A stretch of DNA of 64,000 nt from an uncultured Clostridia bacterium (lineage in GTDB: Bacteria; Bacillota; Clostridia; Christensenellales; CAG-917), in contig CASECZ010000003.1 in the NCBI GenBank assembly GCA_949286725.1, forward strand, positions 62,001 to 126,000. Direction: 5' to 3'. A program made the position numbers and the translations under genes. Shown in pieces: positions 27,160-35,640 of this stretch. The number at the start of each line of letters is the position of its first letter. Position 1 is the stretch's first letter. A model generated the notes under the pieces. That model was not told the DNA's origin and searched no databases. It saw only the letters and a program-made list of their open reading frames with translations.

Positions 27160-28506
27160 ATGGAAGGTGAAAAGAAACCCGCAGGCAAGTTTGCCGCGAA
27201 GCTGAAAGCCAATGCGAAACGCATCGTGGTGTGGTGCGTTGCCGTGCTGATACTGGGCGTCGGTCTCGCCGCCGCTCTCGTCGGCGTGCACTATACGAGC
27301 CTTGTCGAGCCCGAAGACGTCGTCACCTTGCCCATTGCCACGTTGCCCTCGGATTTGCGCGTGGTGGTGGACAACCCCGCAGGCTACATAGCGCACCCCG
27401 ACACCGTGCTGACCGACGACGGAAAAATTCTCGTCATGTATCCTCTCGGTCACGGCAAAGGAGAAATCGCCATGCGCACGAGCGACGATTTCGGCGCAAG
27501 CTGGTCCGACCGCGTGAGCGGACTGCCTTCGAGCTGGGAGGATTCGCAGGAAACACCCACGCTATACAACCTGCATTTCACGGACGGCAGAACGCGCCTC
27601 GTTCTCATCTCGGGGTGCCCTTACTGGCCCGCCACTTCCTACAAAGCGGACGGCTTCAATTTTTCCTATTCCGACGACAACGGCGCGACGTGGTCCGAGT
27701 TTCAGAAGTTCCATTCTCCCTACGACGCCATTGTGGCTATGTCCTCGCTCACTCAGTTGCGCGACGAAAACGGACAGCCCGTCGACGCGTGGATGGGGCT
27801 TTTCCACGACCACAAGTTCAACGTGTACAAAACCGTGCTTACCTTCGACGAAAACGACAATGCGGTGTGGAGCGAGCCTGTCGGGCTGTTTGCCGCCTCG
27901 GATAACGACAATGCCGAGCTTGCCGCGAAATACGGTATGTGCGAAGTAGAAGTCATTCGCGTCGAGGGCACAGGCACCGCCGACGACGGCGCGCTGATAC
28001 TGCTCGGCAGAGCCAACAACAGAATATCCAACTCCCTGATTGCCGTTTCGCGTGACGAGGGTGCGACGTGGAGTGCGCTCAAAGCATTGCCGTACGAACT
28101 CTGCGGCGACAGACACAAGGCGGAGTACGACGCCGTGACGGGCAGGGTGCTGGTGTCTTACAGGCAGATGATACCCGTGCGCCACAGCGCAATCAGCCCC
28201 TACAAAACGATAGGCAACGGCTGGTACGCATGGGTCGGCACGTTTGCCGATTTGCTGTCCTACGCAGACGACGACTCCTCCAACGACAGCGCGGGCGACT
28301 TGCTCATCGAACTGGGCAAAACGGACTATTTCGCAAAGCCGTACGACCGCGTGCTGGACAACGGTTACAGCGGAGTGGTGGTGAAAGACGGCGTATTCAA
28401 CGTGGTGGGTTACGGCTGTTTCGACGCAACGAGCCTCTTTCCGTACATCATTTCGCTGACCTTCAATCTCGGCGACGTTCTGCGGGCGAACGGCATCGCG
28501 GTCTGA
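27160..28506 (+). CDS. Membrane-anchored sialidase-like BNR-repeat protein
   Basis: 448 residues. A signal anchor (VWCVAVLILGVGLAAALVGVHY, residues about 24-46) is followed by a six-bladed-propeller-like domain with three Asp-box motifs S/T-x-D-x-G-x-x-W: TSDDFGASW, YSDDNGATW and VSRDEGATW. This is the hallmark of BNR/sialidase proteins. An arginine triad cannot be assigned with certainty, so sialic acid hydrolysis is only one possibility; other exo-glycosidases or lectin-like propellers share the boxes. The start at 27160 has GGAGGAG upstream; an earlier in-frame ATG at 27109 does not. Alone in its transcription unit. Confidence 0.82.
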   Translation: MEGEKKPAGKFAAKLKANAKRIVVWCVAVLILGVGLAAALVGVHYTSLVEPEDVVTLPIATLPSDLRVVVDNPAGYIAHPDTVLTDDGKILVMYPLGHGKGEIAMRTSDDFGASWSDRVSGLPSSWEDSQETPTLYNLHFTDGRTRLVLISGCPYWPATSYKADGFNFSYSDDNGATWSEFQKFHSPYDAIVAMSSLTQLRDENGQPVDAWMGLFHDHKFNVYKTVLTFDENDNAVWSEPVGLFAASDNDNAELAAKYGMCEVEVIRVEGTGTADDGALILLGRANNRISNSLIAVSRDEGATWSALKALPYELCGDRHKAEYDAVTGRVLVSYRQMIPVRHSAISPYKTIGNGWYAWVGTFADLLSYADDDSSNDSAGDLLIELGKTDYFAKPYDRVLDNGYSGVVVKDGVFNVVGYGCFDATSLFPYIISLTFNLGDVLRANGIAV

Positions 28507-28582
28507 CGTTCTTTTGCGTATGCGCGCGCATAATGCGCTAGGCGGGAAACGGCGTACCGCAGACCGAAAACAAAGCACAAAA

Positions 28583-28612
28583 AAACGAACCTCCCGACGG
28601 AGGTTCGTTTCG
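28583..28612. terminator. Bidirectional terminator
   Basis: AAACGAACCTCC (28583-28594), CGAC loop, GGAGGTTCGTTT (28599-28610). It lies between the convergent sialidase-like gene (plus) and the DUF308-like gene (minus). Confidence 0.9.
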
Positions 28613-28630
28613 TTTGTGCGGAGTAAACTC

Positions 28631-29140
28631 TTACAGAATGTTGCGGAGCGCAATCGCCACGCCCGAGCCGAGACAGAATGCGCCGAGCGAAATGACGATG
28701 TCCTTCGAATTCTCGCCGCAGTACGCCGCGATGAAGAGGGCGGCGACCACCAGCATAAACAGCAGAGCCAGTATGACGATGACCTTGTGCAGCACAGAGC
28801 CTTTTTTCAGCGTGTCGAGATTGACGACGAGGAAGAATACCGCAAAGAGCAGCACGGCAATGCCCATTATTATCAACGATACGTTGCCTGCCAGTACCGC
28901 AACGACTATCAGTGCCACACCCAGCACGACTTCCACTATGCCGACTATGATGTTCTTGTAGTAGATTTCGAGAAGTCCGAGCACGGAAAGTATGGTGCCG
29001 AAAATGATGAGCGCAAGCGAGAATATGCTCGCACTCTGCGTGTAGCAGAACACCACGCCCATAACTATGAACGCCAGTGCGGCGAGGAAGTTATTGTTGT
29101 GTGTTATGCGGTTTGTGTTTGTTTTAACTTTTTCAGCCAT
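28631..29140 (-). CDS. DUF308/HdeD-like integral membrane protein
   Basis: 169 residues, mostly hydrophobic, with about six short membrane helices in pairs (FLAALAFIVMGVVFCYT; LALIIFGTILSVLGLLEIYY; VGIVEVVLGVALIVVAVLAG; SLIIMGIAVLLFAVFFLVV; VIVILALLFMLVVAALFIAAY; ISLGAFCLGSGVAIAL). The repeated small-residue helix pairs resemble DUF308 (HdeD-like) proteins of unknown role. AGAGGTG precedes the ATG. The promoter TTGAAT-17-TATAAT is on the same strand. Confidence 0.7.
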   Translation of the reverse strand: MAEKVKTNTNRITHNNNFLAALAFIVMGVVFCYTQSASIFSLALIIFGTILSVLGLLEIYYKNIIVGIVEVVLGVALIVVAVLAGNVSLIIMGIAVLLFAVFFLVVNLDTLKKGSVLHKVIVILALLFMLVVAALFIAAYCGENSKDIVISLGAFCLGSGVAIALRNIL

Positions 29141-29179
29141 AATGCACCTCTTTTTGGTAGTTTGTTTTGTTCAAGGGGA

Positions 29180-29208
29180 ATTATACGCCAAAAGTTTTGC
29201 CAATTCAA
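29180..29208 (-). promoter_or_regulatory. Promoter of the DUF308-like gene
   Basis: Minus strand: TTGAAT (29208-29203), 17-bp spacer, TATAAT (29185-29180). Confidence 0.7.
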
Positions 29209-29264
29209 TCCTTATTTCAATTTTGCGCCGCGCGCGTAAGAGAAAATCCTCTTTTTCACAACAG

Positions 29265-29292
29265 TTGATTTTTGCGGATATTATGGTATAAT
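29265..29292 (+). promoter_or_regulatory. tmRNA promoter
   Basis: TTGATT (29265-29270), 16-bp spacer, TATAAT (29287-29292), about 40 bp before the mature 5' end. Confidence 0.7.
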
Positions 29293-29332
29293 CACTATAC
29301 CCGTCGGCAAACATAAGTTTGCGGCTTGCCGT

Positions 29333-29695
29333 GGGGGTGTACCGGCTTCGACAGTCAGTTTGAGGTGGGGTAAGCATACCGCAGGCTCGTCTGCGTTAAA
29401 ATCGGAAATTAAAATTAAACGCAAACAAAACTCAAAAGAGCTCCTCTATGGAGTTCGCCCTCGCTGCATAATATAGTCAGCGTGTCGCCGTCGGGTTTTC
29501 TGTTCCCCGACCAAGCGGCATCATAAAAAACAGACAACGCAATCCCAACGCCCGATAAGATTGCTGTTCAACGGGCTCATCAAACCGAGGTTCGCCCACG
29601 TACCGAAGCGCGAAAAATTCAAACGTCGGCTAAGTATGTAGAAAGCACCATCAACGGTTGATTGGACCGGGGTTCAACTCCCCGCACCTCCACCA
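29333..29695 (+). ncRNA. ssrA: Transfer-messenger RNA (one-piece tmRNA)
   Basis: The 5' end GGGGGTG pairs with CACCTCC before the discriminator A and the encoded CCA at 29693-29695, forming the alanine-tRNA-like acceptor stem (one G-U pair). The T arm is CGGGG-TTCAACT-CCCCG. GGCTTCGACAG near the 5' end is a universal tmRNA signature. The tag frame at 29421-29471 encodes ANKTQKSSSMEFALAA followed by TAA; the terminal ALAA is the usual degron. tmRNA with SmpB rescues stalled ribosomes. The continuous sequence shows it is not permuted into two pieces. Confidence 0.97.
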
Positions 29696-29701
29696 GAAGG
29701 G

Positions 29702-29729
29702 AACCGCCCGAGCGCATCGGACGGTTTTT
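29702..29729 (+). terminator. tmRNA terminator
   Basis: AACCGCCCGA (29702-29711) with TCGGACGGTT (29717-29726), one internal mismatch, then a T-run. Confidence 0.8.
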
Positions 29730-29835
29730 CTTTTGTCGTGCGGAAATTGCCGTAAGCAACGATTAGGCGCATTCGAAAACATCGGTGAACATTCCTCTTT
29801 TTCGTGTTTCTGTCATTGACGCAATGCGGACAACA

Positions 29836-29862
29836 AAACGTCCCGCAAATAGCGGGACGTTT
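29836..29862 (-). terminator. Terminator of the aldo/keto reductase gene
   Basis: Perfect 11-bp stem AAACGTCCCGC (29836-29846) with GCGGGACGTTT (29852-29862). Read on the minus strand it is followed by TTTTGTTG. Confidence 0.75.
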
Positions 29863-29932
29863 GGATTTTTGTGATTAAACAAAATCAAGGCGGTTAGAAT
29901 GCGGAAAACAGCGGCGGCAAGCGTTTTGCCGC

Positions 29933-31045
29933 TCAGCGTTCGAAGCGTTCCGCGACTTTTTCGAGCAGGTCGGTGACGGGAAGGTGTTGCGGGCAGGCGC
30001 TCTCGCAACTTCTGCATTTTATACAGCGGCTTGCCGCGCCGAAATCACGCGTGTAGTCCTTGTATTGCGCTTTGAGATTCTGCAAGTCGTCGGCACGTGT
30101 TACGCAGGCGTTATACAGTGCGAAGTATTCGGGAATGGCGATATTCGAGGGGCAACCTTCCGTGCAGTATCTGCAAGCGGTGCAACCTATTCTTTTCTGT
30201 TCGTTGATGAGTTTCGTCACTTTGCCGAGCAGGGCGAGTTCCTCCTCCGTGAGAGGGGCGCAGTCGGACATAAAGGAAACGCTGTCGAACATTTGCTCCG
30301 TGTTCGACATTCCGCTCAGCACGACCATCACGCCGTCGAGCCCCGCGACGAAGCGCAACGCCCAACCCGCATATGTCCAGTCGGGGTGCGCCTCTTTGAG
30401 GAGAGCGGCCGCCTCCTCGGGCAGTTTGGTGAGCGTGCCGCCTTTAACGGGCTCCATAACGATGACTTTTTTGCCGTGTCCGACCGCCGTTTCGTAGCAT
30501 CTGCGCGACTGGATTTCGGGGTCGTCCCAGTCGAGGTAGTTTATTTGCAGTTGCACGAACTCCGTTTCGGGGTGTTCGGTGAGTATGCGGTCGAGCAGTT
30601 CCGCCGTATCGTGAAATGAAAAGCCCATATGACGGATTTTGCCCTGTTTCTTCATTTCGGAGACGAACGCGAAACTGCCGAATTTCTCGGCGGTGGCGTA
30701 GTTTTCCGCGTTGAGGTTGTGCAACAGATAATAATCGAAGTAATCGACGCCGCACTTTGCGAGTTGCTCGGCGAAAATGCGCTCCTGGTTGCCCTCCTCT
30801 TTGAGGAACATGGTCGGCAGTTTGGTCGCAAGCAGGAAACTATCGCGCGGGTAACGCGCGACGATTGCCTTCTTCACCGCTTTTTCGTTGGCGTAGTCGT
30901 GGTACATATAGGCGGTGTCGAAATAAGTGAAACCGTGGTCCACGAATATATCCGCCATTTTTTTGAGTTGTTTCAGGTCGATTCTGGATTGGTCGTCTTT
31001 GTCGGTGACAGGCAAGCGCATAAGACCGAAGCCGAGTTTTTTCAT
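29933..31045 (-). CDS. Aldo/keto reductase with C-terminal 4Fe-4S ferredoxin-like domain
   Basis: 370 residues. TIM-barrel AKR with the tetrad visible as Asp in YFDTAYMYHDY (also giving the catalytic Tyr), Lys in LLATKLPTM and His in YYLLHNL. The C-terminal 90 residues contain CTACRYCTEGCP and CIKCRSCESACP, two ferredoxin-type cysteine clusters expected to bind 4Fe-4S centres. This fused type is common in anaerobes, where electrons may come from ferredoxin rather than only NADPH. The start at 31045 (MKKLGFGLMRLPVTD) has GGAG upstream; the frame stays open farther 5' without a homologous N-terminus. Substrate unknown. Confidence 0.95.
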   Translation of the reverse strand: MKKLGFGLMRLPVTDKDDQSRIDLKQLKKMADIFVDHGFTYFDTAYMYHDYANEKAVKKAIVARYPRDSFLLATKLPTMFLKEEGNQERIFAEQLAKCGVDYFDYYLLHNLNAENYATAEKFGSFAFVSEMKKQGKIRHMGFSFHDTAELLDRILTEHPETEFVQLQINYLDWDDPEIQSRRCYETAVGHGKKVIVMEPVKGGTLTKLPEEAAALLKEAHPDWTYAGWALRFVAGLDGVMVVLSGMSNTEQMFDSVSFMSDCAPLTEEELALLGKVTKLINEQKRIGCTACRYCTEGCPSNIAIPEYFALYNACVTRADDLQNLKAQYKDYTRDFGAASRCIKCRSCESACPQHLPVTDLLEKVAERFER

Positions 31046-31082
31046 AAATTCTCCGTAAATCCGCAGTGCGGTTATTAAACGT

Positions 31083-31111
31083 ATGATATACTTTCGCCTT
31101 CGCCGTGTCAA
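31083..31111 (-). promoter_or_regulatory. Promoter of the aldo/keto reductase
   Basis: Minus strand: TTGACA (31111-31106), 17-bp spacer, TATCAT (31088-31083). The rest of the 307-bp gap to 31352 holds only the divergent esterase promoter. Confidence 0.75.
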
Positions 31112-31236
31112 GTTCGGCGTTTTTCCGCGTGCGCCGTAAAACGTTGAGTGTAAAACTCCTCGCAAAAAGTCGAAACGCAGATTTGAAAACCGCGGACGAA
31201 AAAGCGGTGAAAACCCTCTTCTTACGCGCGCGGGCA

Positions 31237-31265
31237 TTGACATTATTGATAAATTACATTATCAT
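31237..31265 (+). promoter_or_regulatory. Promoter of the esterase-DUF1538-P-II run
   Basis: TTGACA (31237-31242), 17-bp spacer, TATCAT (31260-31265), about 80 bp before the ATG at 31353. Confidence 0.7.
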
Positions 31266-31352
31266 TATGATGTAGAAAAACGACAATATGACGGGTCGTT
31301 TTCTTGTCGCGGCACACGATACGTGTGCGGTTCTTATTTTGTAAGGGGCATT

Positions 31353-32285
31353 ATGGGAATTTGGAACGGTTTGATGAAAGTTGCTTGTGCAAGGCTTGCC
31401 AAGGACGACAACAGACGGATTGCATCACAGACGCCGCCAGCAGGCGCAAGCGTGGCGGAGTTCGCATATTGCGACGACGGCGACGAAATGCACAAACTCA
31501 ATTTTTACCGTCCGACGGATTGCGACGGCGTTCTGCCTGTCATTGTCGACATTCACGGCGGAGCCTGGATATACGGCGACAAAGAGTTGAATAAGTATTA
31601 TTGTATGTATCTTGCCTCGAAAGGTTATGCGGTGGTCGGAATGAGTTATCGTCTCATGCCTTATGTTGGGCTTGCGGAGCAAGTGCAGGATGTGTTTGCC
31701 GCGATGAATTTCCTTGCCGCGCACGCCGCCGAATGGAAATGCGATCTGCAACGCGTTATGCTTACGGGCGACTCTGCGGGCGGACATCTTGCCGCAATAT
31801 GTTCGTGCATAATGCAGAGCGACAAGTTGCAGGACGTCTACGGGGTGACGGCACCCGCAATGGAAGTTAAATGTCTGGTGCTAAGCCACGCCGTGTGCGA
31901 CGTTCACGAACTTGCCCTTGACAAAAAGGGCAGAAAAATGGCGATTGCCGCACCGTTGCAGCGCAAGTTCTCGCAGATGATGTTCGGCAAGCACCCCGAA
32001 AAGTCGCCGATATACGGATATGCCTCTTTGTCGCAGGTTGCAAAGGGTCTGATCCTGCCGCCGGTAATGGTTATAGGTTGCGGGCGCGACATCTACCTCC
32101 AACACACTTTGCGCCTCGACAGATTCATGCGCGAACGCGGCGGCGAATATCTGTACGATTTCGTAAGCACGGAGGACGGACCCAAACTCGGACACGTCTA
32201 CAACATAATGCGCTACGAGTGGGAACAATCGAGGAGAGTAAACGACAAGTCGCTGGAATTCTTCGACCGCTGTTGCGAAAAATAA
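31353..32285 (+). CDS. Alpha/beta hydrolase, hormone-sensitive-lipase-like esterase
   Basis: 310 residues. The oxyanion motif HGGAW (in VDIHGGAWIYGDKE) and the nucleophile elbow GDSAGGH place it in the HSL/BD-FAE group of serine carboxylesterases. The likely acid is the Asp in VIGCGRDIYLQHT and the His is in KLGHVYNIM. There is no signal peptide, so it is probably cytoplasmic. TAAGGGG precedes the ATG at 31353, which was preferred to an in-frame ATG at 31323. It is 48 bp upstream of the DUF1538 gene and may be co-transcribed with it. Confidence 0.88.
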   Translation: MGIWNGLMKVACARLAKDDNRRIASQTPPAGASVAEFAYCDDGDEMHKLNFYRPTDCDGVLPVIVDIHGGAWIYGDKELNKYYCMYLASKGYAVVGMSYRLMPYVGLAEQVQDVFAAMNFLAAHAAEWKCDLQRVMLTGDSAGGHLAAICSCIMQSDKLQDVYGVTAPAMEVKCLVLSHAVCDVHELALDKKGRKMAIAAPLQRKFSQMMFGKHPEKSPIYGYASLSQVAKGLILPPVMVIGCGRDIYLQHTLRLDRFMRERGGEYLYDFVSTEDGPKLGHVYNIMRYEWEQSRRVNDKSLEFFDRCCEK

Positions 32286-32333
32286 AACGGTTTTACGTCG
32301 CGCCGCAAGGCGCGGACGGCGGAGTTTGCCCGA

Positions 32334-33848
32334 ATGAAAAATTTTCTTCTCAAACTCAAAGACTCTGCCGTGGCGGTGGTTCCCGTCACCGCCGTTATTC
32401 TCATACTCAATTTTGCCTTCGGCAGTATGCCTGCGCTCAATATCGGGGCGTTTGCCGTCGGTGCCGTTGCGCTCATTCTCGGAATGACGCTTTACACGCT
32501 CGGCAGTTCCGTATCTATGGAACCTATGGGAGAACATATAGGAGCAAAACTCGCGGAGTCGAAAAAACCTTGGTTGATACTTGCCGTATGTTTTGTCGTG
32601 GGCATAATCGTCACGGTTGCCGAACCCGACCTTACAGTGCTCGCCTCGCAGATTGCAAGCATTCCCAATGCCGTCCTCATTGTGGCTGTCGGACTGGGCG
32701 TCGGGGTTTTTACGGTGCTTGCCGTTCTGCGCATTTTTCTCAAAATCAAACTCAACCTGCTGCTCGTTGCGCTGTACGGGATAACCTTTATTGTTGCGGC
32801 GTTCGTGCCTGCGGATTACCTGTCCGTGGCCTTTGACTCGGGCGGCGTCACAACGGGTCCGATTACCGTGCCTTTCATACTGGCTTTGGGCATAGGTTTG
32901 TCCGGCGTGGCAGGCGGCGCGCGTTCGCAGGAGGACAGCTTCGGTATGGTCGGCATATGCTCGGTGGGACCCGTGCTCGCCGTGCTGATACTCGGGCTGG
33001 TGTACGACTCCGAAGCGGTTGCGGAAGTGACAACGGCGGCTACGTATTCGAACTTTGCAGAAGTGTTGGCAGGCTTTTTCAAAGTCTTGCCGACGTATCT
33101 CGAAGAGGTGGGCATAGCCCTTGCGCCGATATTCGCATTTTTCATAATCTTCCAGTTTATCAGACTGAAACTGCCGCTTAAAAGCCTGATAAGGATAATT
33201 ATCGGCGCAATTTATACATACATCGGACTGACTCTTTTCCTTGCGGGCGCCAACTTCGGCTTTTTGCCCGCAGGCACCTATATCGGACAAATCGTGGCGC
33301 AGGTCAACCCTTGGATATGCGTGCCCGTAGGCGCCGTCGTCGGCGCGTTTCTGGTGCTTGCCGAACCTGCGGTTCACGTTCTCATCGGGCAGGTCGAGTC
33401 CATTACGGGCGGCGCGGTCACGCGCAAAAATATGCTGGTCGTACTGGTCGTCGCTATGGCGGCGGCGGTTGCGCTCAGTATGGTGCGAATGGCGGCGGGC
33501 GTGTCGATATGGTATTTTATTCTGCCCGTTTACATAGCGGCGCTCGCGCTCTCTTTCTTCGTGCCGCGTATGTTCACGGCAATAGCTTTCGACTCCGGCG
33601 GGGTCGCGTCGGGACCTATGACCGCGGCGTTTCTGTTGCCTTTTGCAATGGGTGCTTGTGCGGCGGCGGGCGGCAATATCATAACCGACGCTTTCGGCAT
33701 AATAGCTTTCGTCGCGATGACGCCGCTTGTCTCAATTCAGATTATGGGATTGGTTTACAAAATCAAGAAGAGCATCGCCGCGCGCGAAACCGAGGCATAC
33801 TATCGCGAACTTCTGGCGCACGAAGGCGAAATCGTCTATTTGGAGTAG
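32334..33848 (+). CDS. DUF1538 domain membrane protein (duplicated)
   Basis: 504 residues, at least ten hydrophobic helices. It is built from two copies of the same unit: an acidic-Pro helix (VAEPDLTVLA near residue 96; LAEPAVHVLI near 342) and a conserved loop FDSGGV(T/A)(T/S)GP(I/M)T (near 166 and 419). Such duplicated polar motifs within membrane helices resemble inverted-repeat transporters, and the family is known for lying next to P-II-like genes. The substrate has not been established to my knowledge. P-II-like genes start 3 bp after its stop, so flux through it is probably gated by them. Confidence 0.9.
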   Translation: MKNFLLKLKDSAVAVVPVTAVILILNFAFGSMPALNIGAFAVGAVALILGMTLYTLGSSVSMEPMGEHIGAKLAESKKPWLILAVCFVVGIIVTVAEPDLTVLASQIASIPNAVLIVAVGLGVGVFTVLAVLRIFLKIKLNLLLVALYGITFIVAAFVPADYLSVAFDSGGVTTGPITVPFILALGIGLSGVAGGARSQEDSFGMVGICSVGPVLAVLILGLVYDSEAVAEVTTAATYSNFAEVLAGFFKVLPTYLEEVGIALAPIFAFFIIFQFIRLKLPLKSLIRIIIGAIYTYIGLTLFLAGANFGFLPAGTYIGQIVAQVNPWICVPVGAVVGAFLVLAEPAVHVLIGQVESITGGAVTRKNMLVVLVVAMAAAVALSMVRMAAGVSIWYFILPVYIAALALSFFVPRMFTAIAFDSGGVASGPMTAAFLLPFAMGACAAAGGNIITDAFGIIAFVAMTPLVSIQIMGLVYKIKKSIAARETEAYYRELLAHEGEIVYLE

Positions 33849-33851
33849 TCT

Positions 33852-34193
33852 ATGAAACTTAAAGTGGTTGTGGTTATCGTGGACAAAAACAAGACCGAGC
33901 GCGTGATTGCCGCGCTGACCGAACGCGGGCTGAATTATCCGCAAGCGACGCTCGGCACAGGTACGGCTCCCGGCGCGCTTTCAGAAGTGCTCGGTTTCGG
34001 CGAAACGGAAAAGGGAATTGTGTTGGGCACGGCGGAGGAAAGCGTGGTGCCCGTACTTATGAACTGTCTGAAAGAGCAGTTCGGGTTCGAGCAGAAAGGC
34101 ACGGGCATTGCGTTTACCGTACCCGTCAAGAGCGTGGGCGGTCCGGCTACGCTCAGGATACTGGCAGGACAATCGGCGGAGGTGAAACGATGA
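33852..34193 (+). CDS. P-II family regulator (GlnB/GlnK-like), first copy
   Basis: 113 residues. Ferredoxin-like P-II fold: MKLKVVVVIVDKNKTERVIAALTERG as beta1-alpha1, a short T-loop region with GTGTAPGALSEVLGFGETEKG, then beta3-alpha2 LNCLKEQFGFEQKGTGIAFTVPV. The uridylylated Tyr of GlnB (position 51) is not apparent. The trimeric P-II proteins bind ATP/ADP and small metabolites and plug or gate a partner transporter. It starts three bases after the DUF1538 stop and overlaps the next P-II gene by 4 bp (ATGA). Confidence 0.88.
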   Translation: MKLKVVVVIVDKNKTERVIAALTERGLNYPQATLGTGTAPGALSEVLGFGETEKGIVLGTAEESVVPVLMNCLKEQFGFEQKGTGIAFTVPVKSVGGPATLRILAGQSAEVKR

Positions 34194-34507
34194 ATTACAA
34201 GCTTATAGTGACAATCGTCAACAGAGGGTTCGAAACCGTGGTTATGGACGCGGCACGCGAGGCAGGCGCGACGGGCGGAACGCTCGTAAACGCGCGCGGT
34301 GCGGGCGCTCACGAGGCGGAAAAACTGTTCGGCATTGCGGTTTCGCCCGAAAAGGAAATCGTCCTCGTTCTGTCCTCCGAAACGCTGTGCGAGCCGATAA
34401 TGAAGTCCGTCATTGCAAAAGCAGGACTCAATACGCTCGGCGCGGGCATATGTTTTTCCGTGCCCGTCGACGACGTGCTGGGCGTCGCGCTCGGTATCAA
34501 CGAGTGA
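34190..34507 (+). CDS. P-II family regulator, second copy
   Basis: 105 residues. MNYKLIVTIVNRGFETVVMDAAREAGATGGTLVNARGAG begins the P-II fold; KEIVLVLSSETLCEPIMKSVIAKAGLN and GICFSVPVDDVLGV complete it. The T-loop region is short. It is divergent from its neighbour (33852) and translationally coupled to it, so the two may form a heterotrimer or act on different halves of the duplicated DUF1538 protein; that is inference. Confidence 0.88.
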   Translation: MNYKLIVTIVNRGFETVVMDAAREAGATGGTLVNARGAGAHEAEKLFGIAVSPEKEIVLVLSSETLCEPIMKSVIAKAGLNTLGAGICFSVPVDDVLGVALGINE

Positions 34508-34567
34508 GCGCGAGAGGCTCGGATACGGCACGCCCGAAACGCGCGCATGGCGCACAATAGTTTTTTC

Positions 34568-34596
34568 TTGATTAAAAATTATAAAAGTTATATACT
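34568..34596 (+). promoter_or_regulatory. Promoter of the glycine cleavage operon, leaderless geometry
   Basis: TTGATT (34568-34573), 17-bp spacer, TATACT (34591-34596), then exactly six bases before the lplA ATG at 34603. There is no Shine-Dalgarno and no room for a riboswitch. Confidence 0.7.
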
Positions 34597-34602
34597 GTTG
34601 CT

Positions 34603-35640
34603 ATGGCGGTGAAAAAGATTGCTTTTACGGATAGCGCAAGCACAAACGTCTTTGTGAATCAGGGCGTCGAAGCCGCCTTGTTCGAGACCGTCGCCGACGA
34701 CGAAGCAAGGCTTTATCTGTGGTCGAACGACAACACCGTCGTCGTGGGACGCAATCAGAACGCCGCCGCGGAATGCAACGTGACCTTGCTCGAAAGCGAA
34801 GGCGGATTGCTGGCAAGACGCCTGTCCGGCGGAGGAGCGGTTTATCACGACGCAGGAAACCTCAACTTTACTTTTATCGCCAAAACGGCGAATTTCGACA
34901 AACGCAAAAACACCGACATAGTGTGCGACGCTCTGGCGTCGCTCGGAATAGAAGCCGAAGTCGGCGGCAGAAACGACCTGACGGTGAACGGAGCGAAGTT
35001 CAGCGGCAACGCTTACTACAAGCGCGGCGACACCGAACTTCATCACGGTACGTTGATAATCGCCACGCCCTCCGACAAAATCGCTCGGTATCTCACGCCC
35101 GCCGAAAGCAAGTTCGCGGGCAAGGCGGTGAAGAGCGTCCGTTCGCGCGTGTGCGCGCTGAACGAAATCAATCCCGCTGTGACCGGGGAGACGCTTGCCG
35201 AGGCTTTGCGCGAAGGCTTTTTCCGCGCTTATCCCGACGCCGAACGCACCATGCTGCAACCCTTCTTTCTGGGGGCGGACCTCATAATGAAATGGACGGC
35301 GTTTTTCGGCACGGACGAATGGAGATACGGAAAGAAAGCGGAGTTCAACCTCCGTGCCGAAACGGAACTGTTTTCGCGTCCCGCCGTTGTGCGAGCCGAA
35401 GAAAAAGACGGCGTGCTCGTCACGGTTTCGGTGGATACGGACACCCTCGAAGGCGACAAAGCCTGTGCCGTGCGCGAACTGCTCACGGGAGCGAACCTTG
35501 ACGAAAAACCTTGCTGGGAAACACGCTTCGGCACGCTTTCCGAGGCGGGGATATATGTTGCGGACAGTGAAAAAGAGCGGATAGCGGCAGAGGCGGACAA
35601 GGCGTTCGCCGCGCTTGCGAAGGAGTATCATGCGTTATAA
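34603..35640 (+). CDS. lplA: Lipoate-protein ligase A
   Basis: 345 residues, bidomain form. It activates lipoate with ATP and transfers it to the lysine of lipoyl domains, here presumably GcvH encoded downstream. Visible are NTVVVGRNQNAAAECN, the lipoate-binding RRLSGGGAVYHDAGNLNFTF and the catalytic-Lys segment LTVNGAKFSGNAYYKRG. The C-terminal accessory domain is present. A GTG at 34609 would also give a plausible start (MKKIAFTDSAS), but neither start has a ribosome site. The last codons overlap lpdA by 11 bp. Confidence 0.95.
   Translation: MAVKKIAFTDSASTNVFVNQGVEAALFETVADDEARLYLWSNDNTVVVGRNQNAAAECNVTLLESEGGLLARRLSGGGAVYHDAGNLNFTFIAKTANFDKRKNTDIVCDALASLGIEAEVGGRNDLTVNGAKFSGNAYYKRGDTELHHGTLIIATPSDKIARYLTPAESKFAGKAVKSVRSRVCALNEINPAVTGETLAEALREGFFRAYPDAERTMLQPFFLGADLIMKWTAFFGTDEWRYGKKAEFNLRAETELFSRPAVVRAEEKDGVLVTVSVDTDTLEGDKACAVRELLTGANLDEKPCWETRFGTLSEAGIYVADSEKERIAAEADKAFAALAKEYHAL

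Noticed and set aside
34508..34567. Possible terminator after the second P-II gene
   Set aside because: Only a weak four-base GCGC stem precedes a T-run; not convincing enough to annotate.
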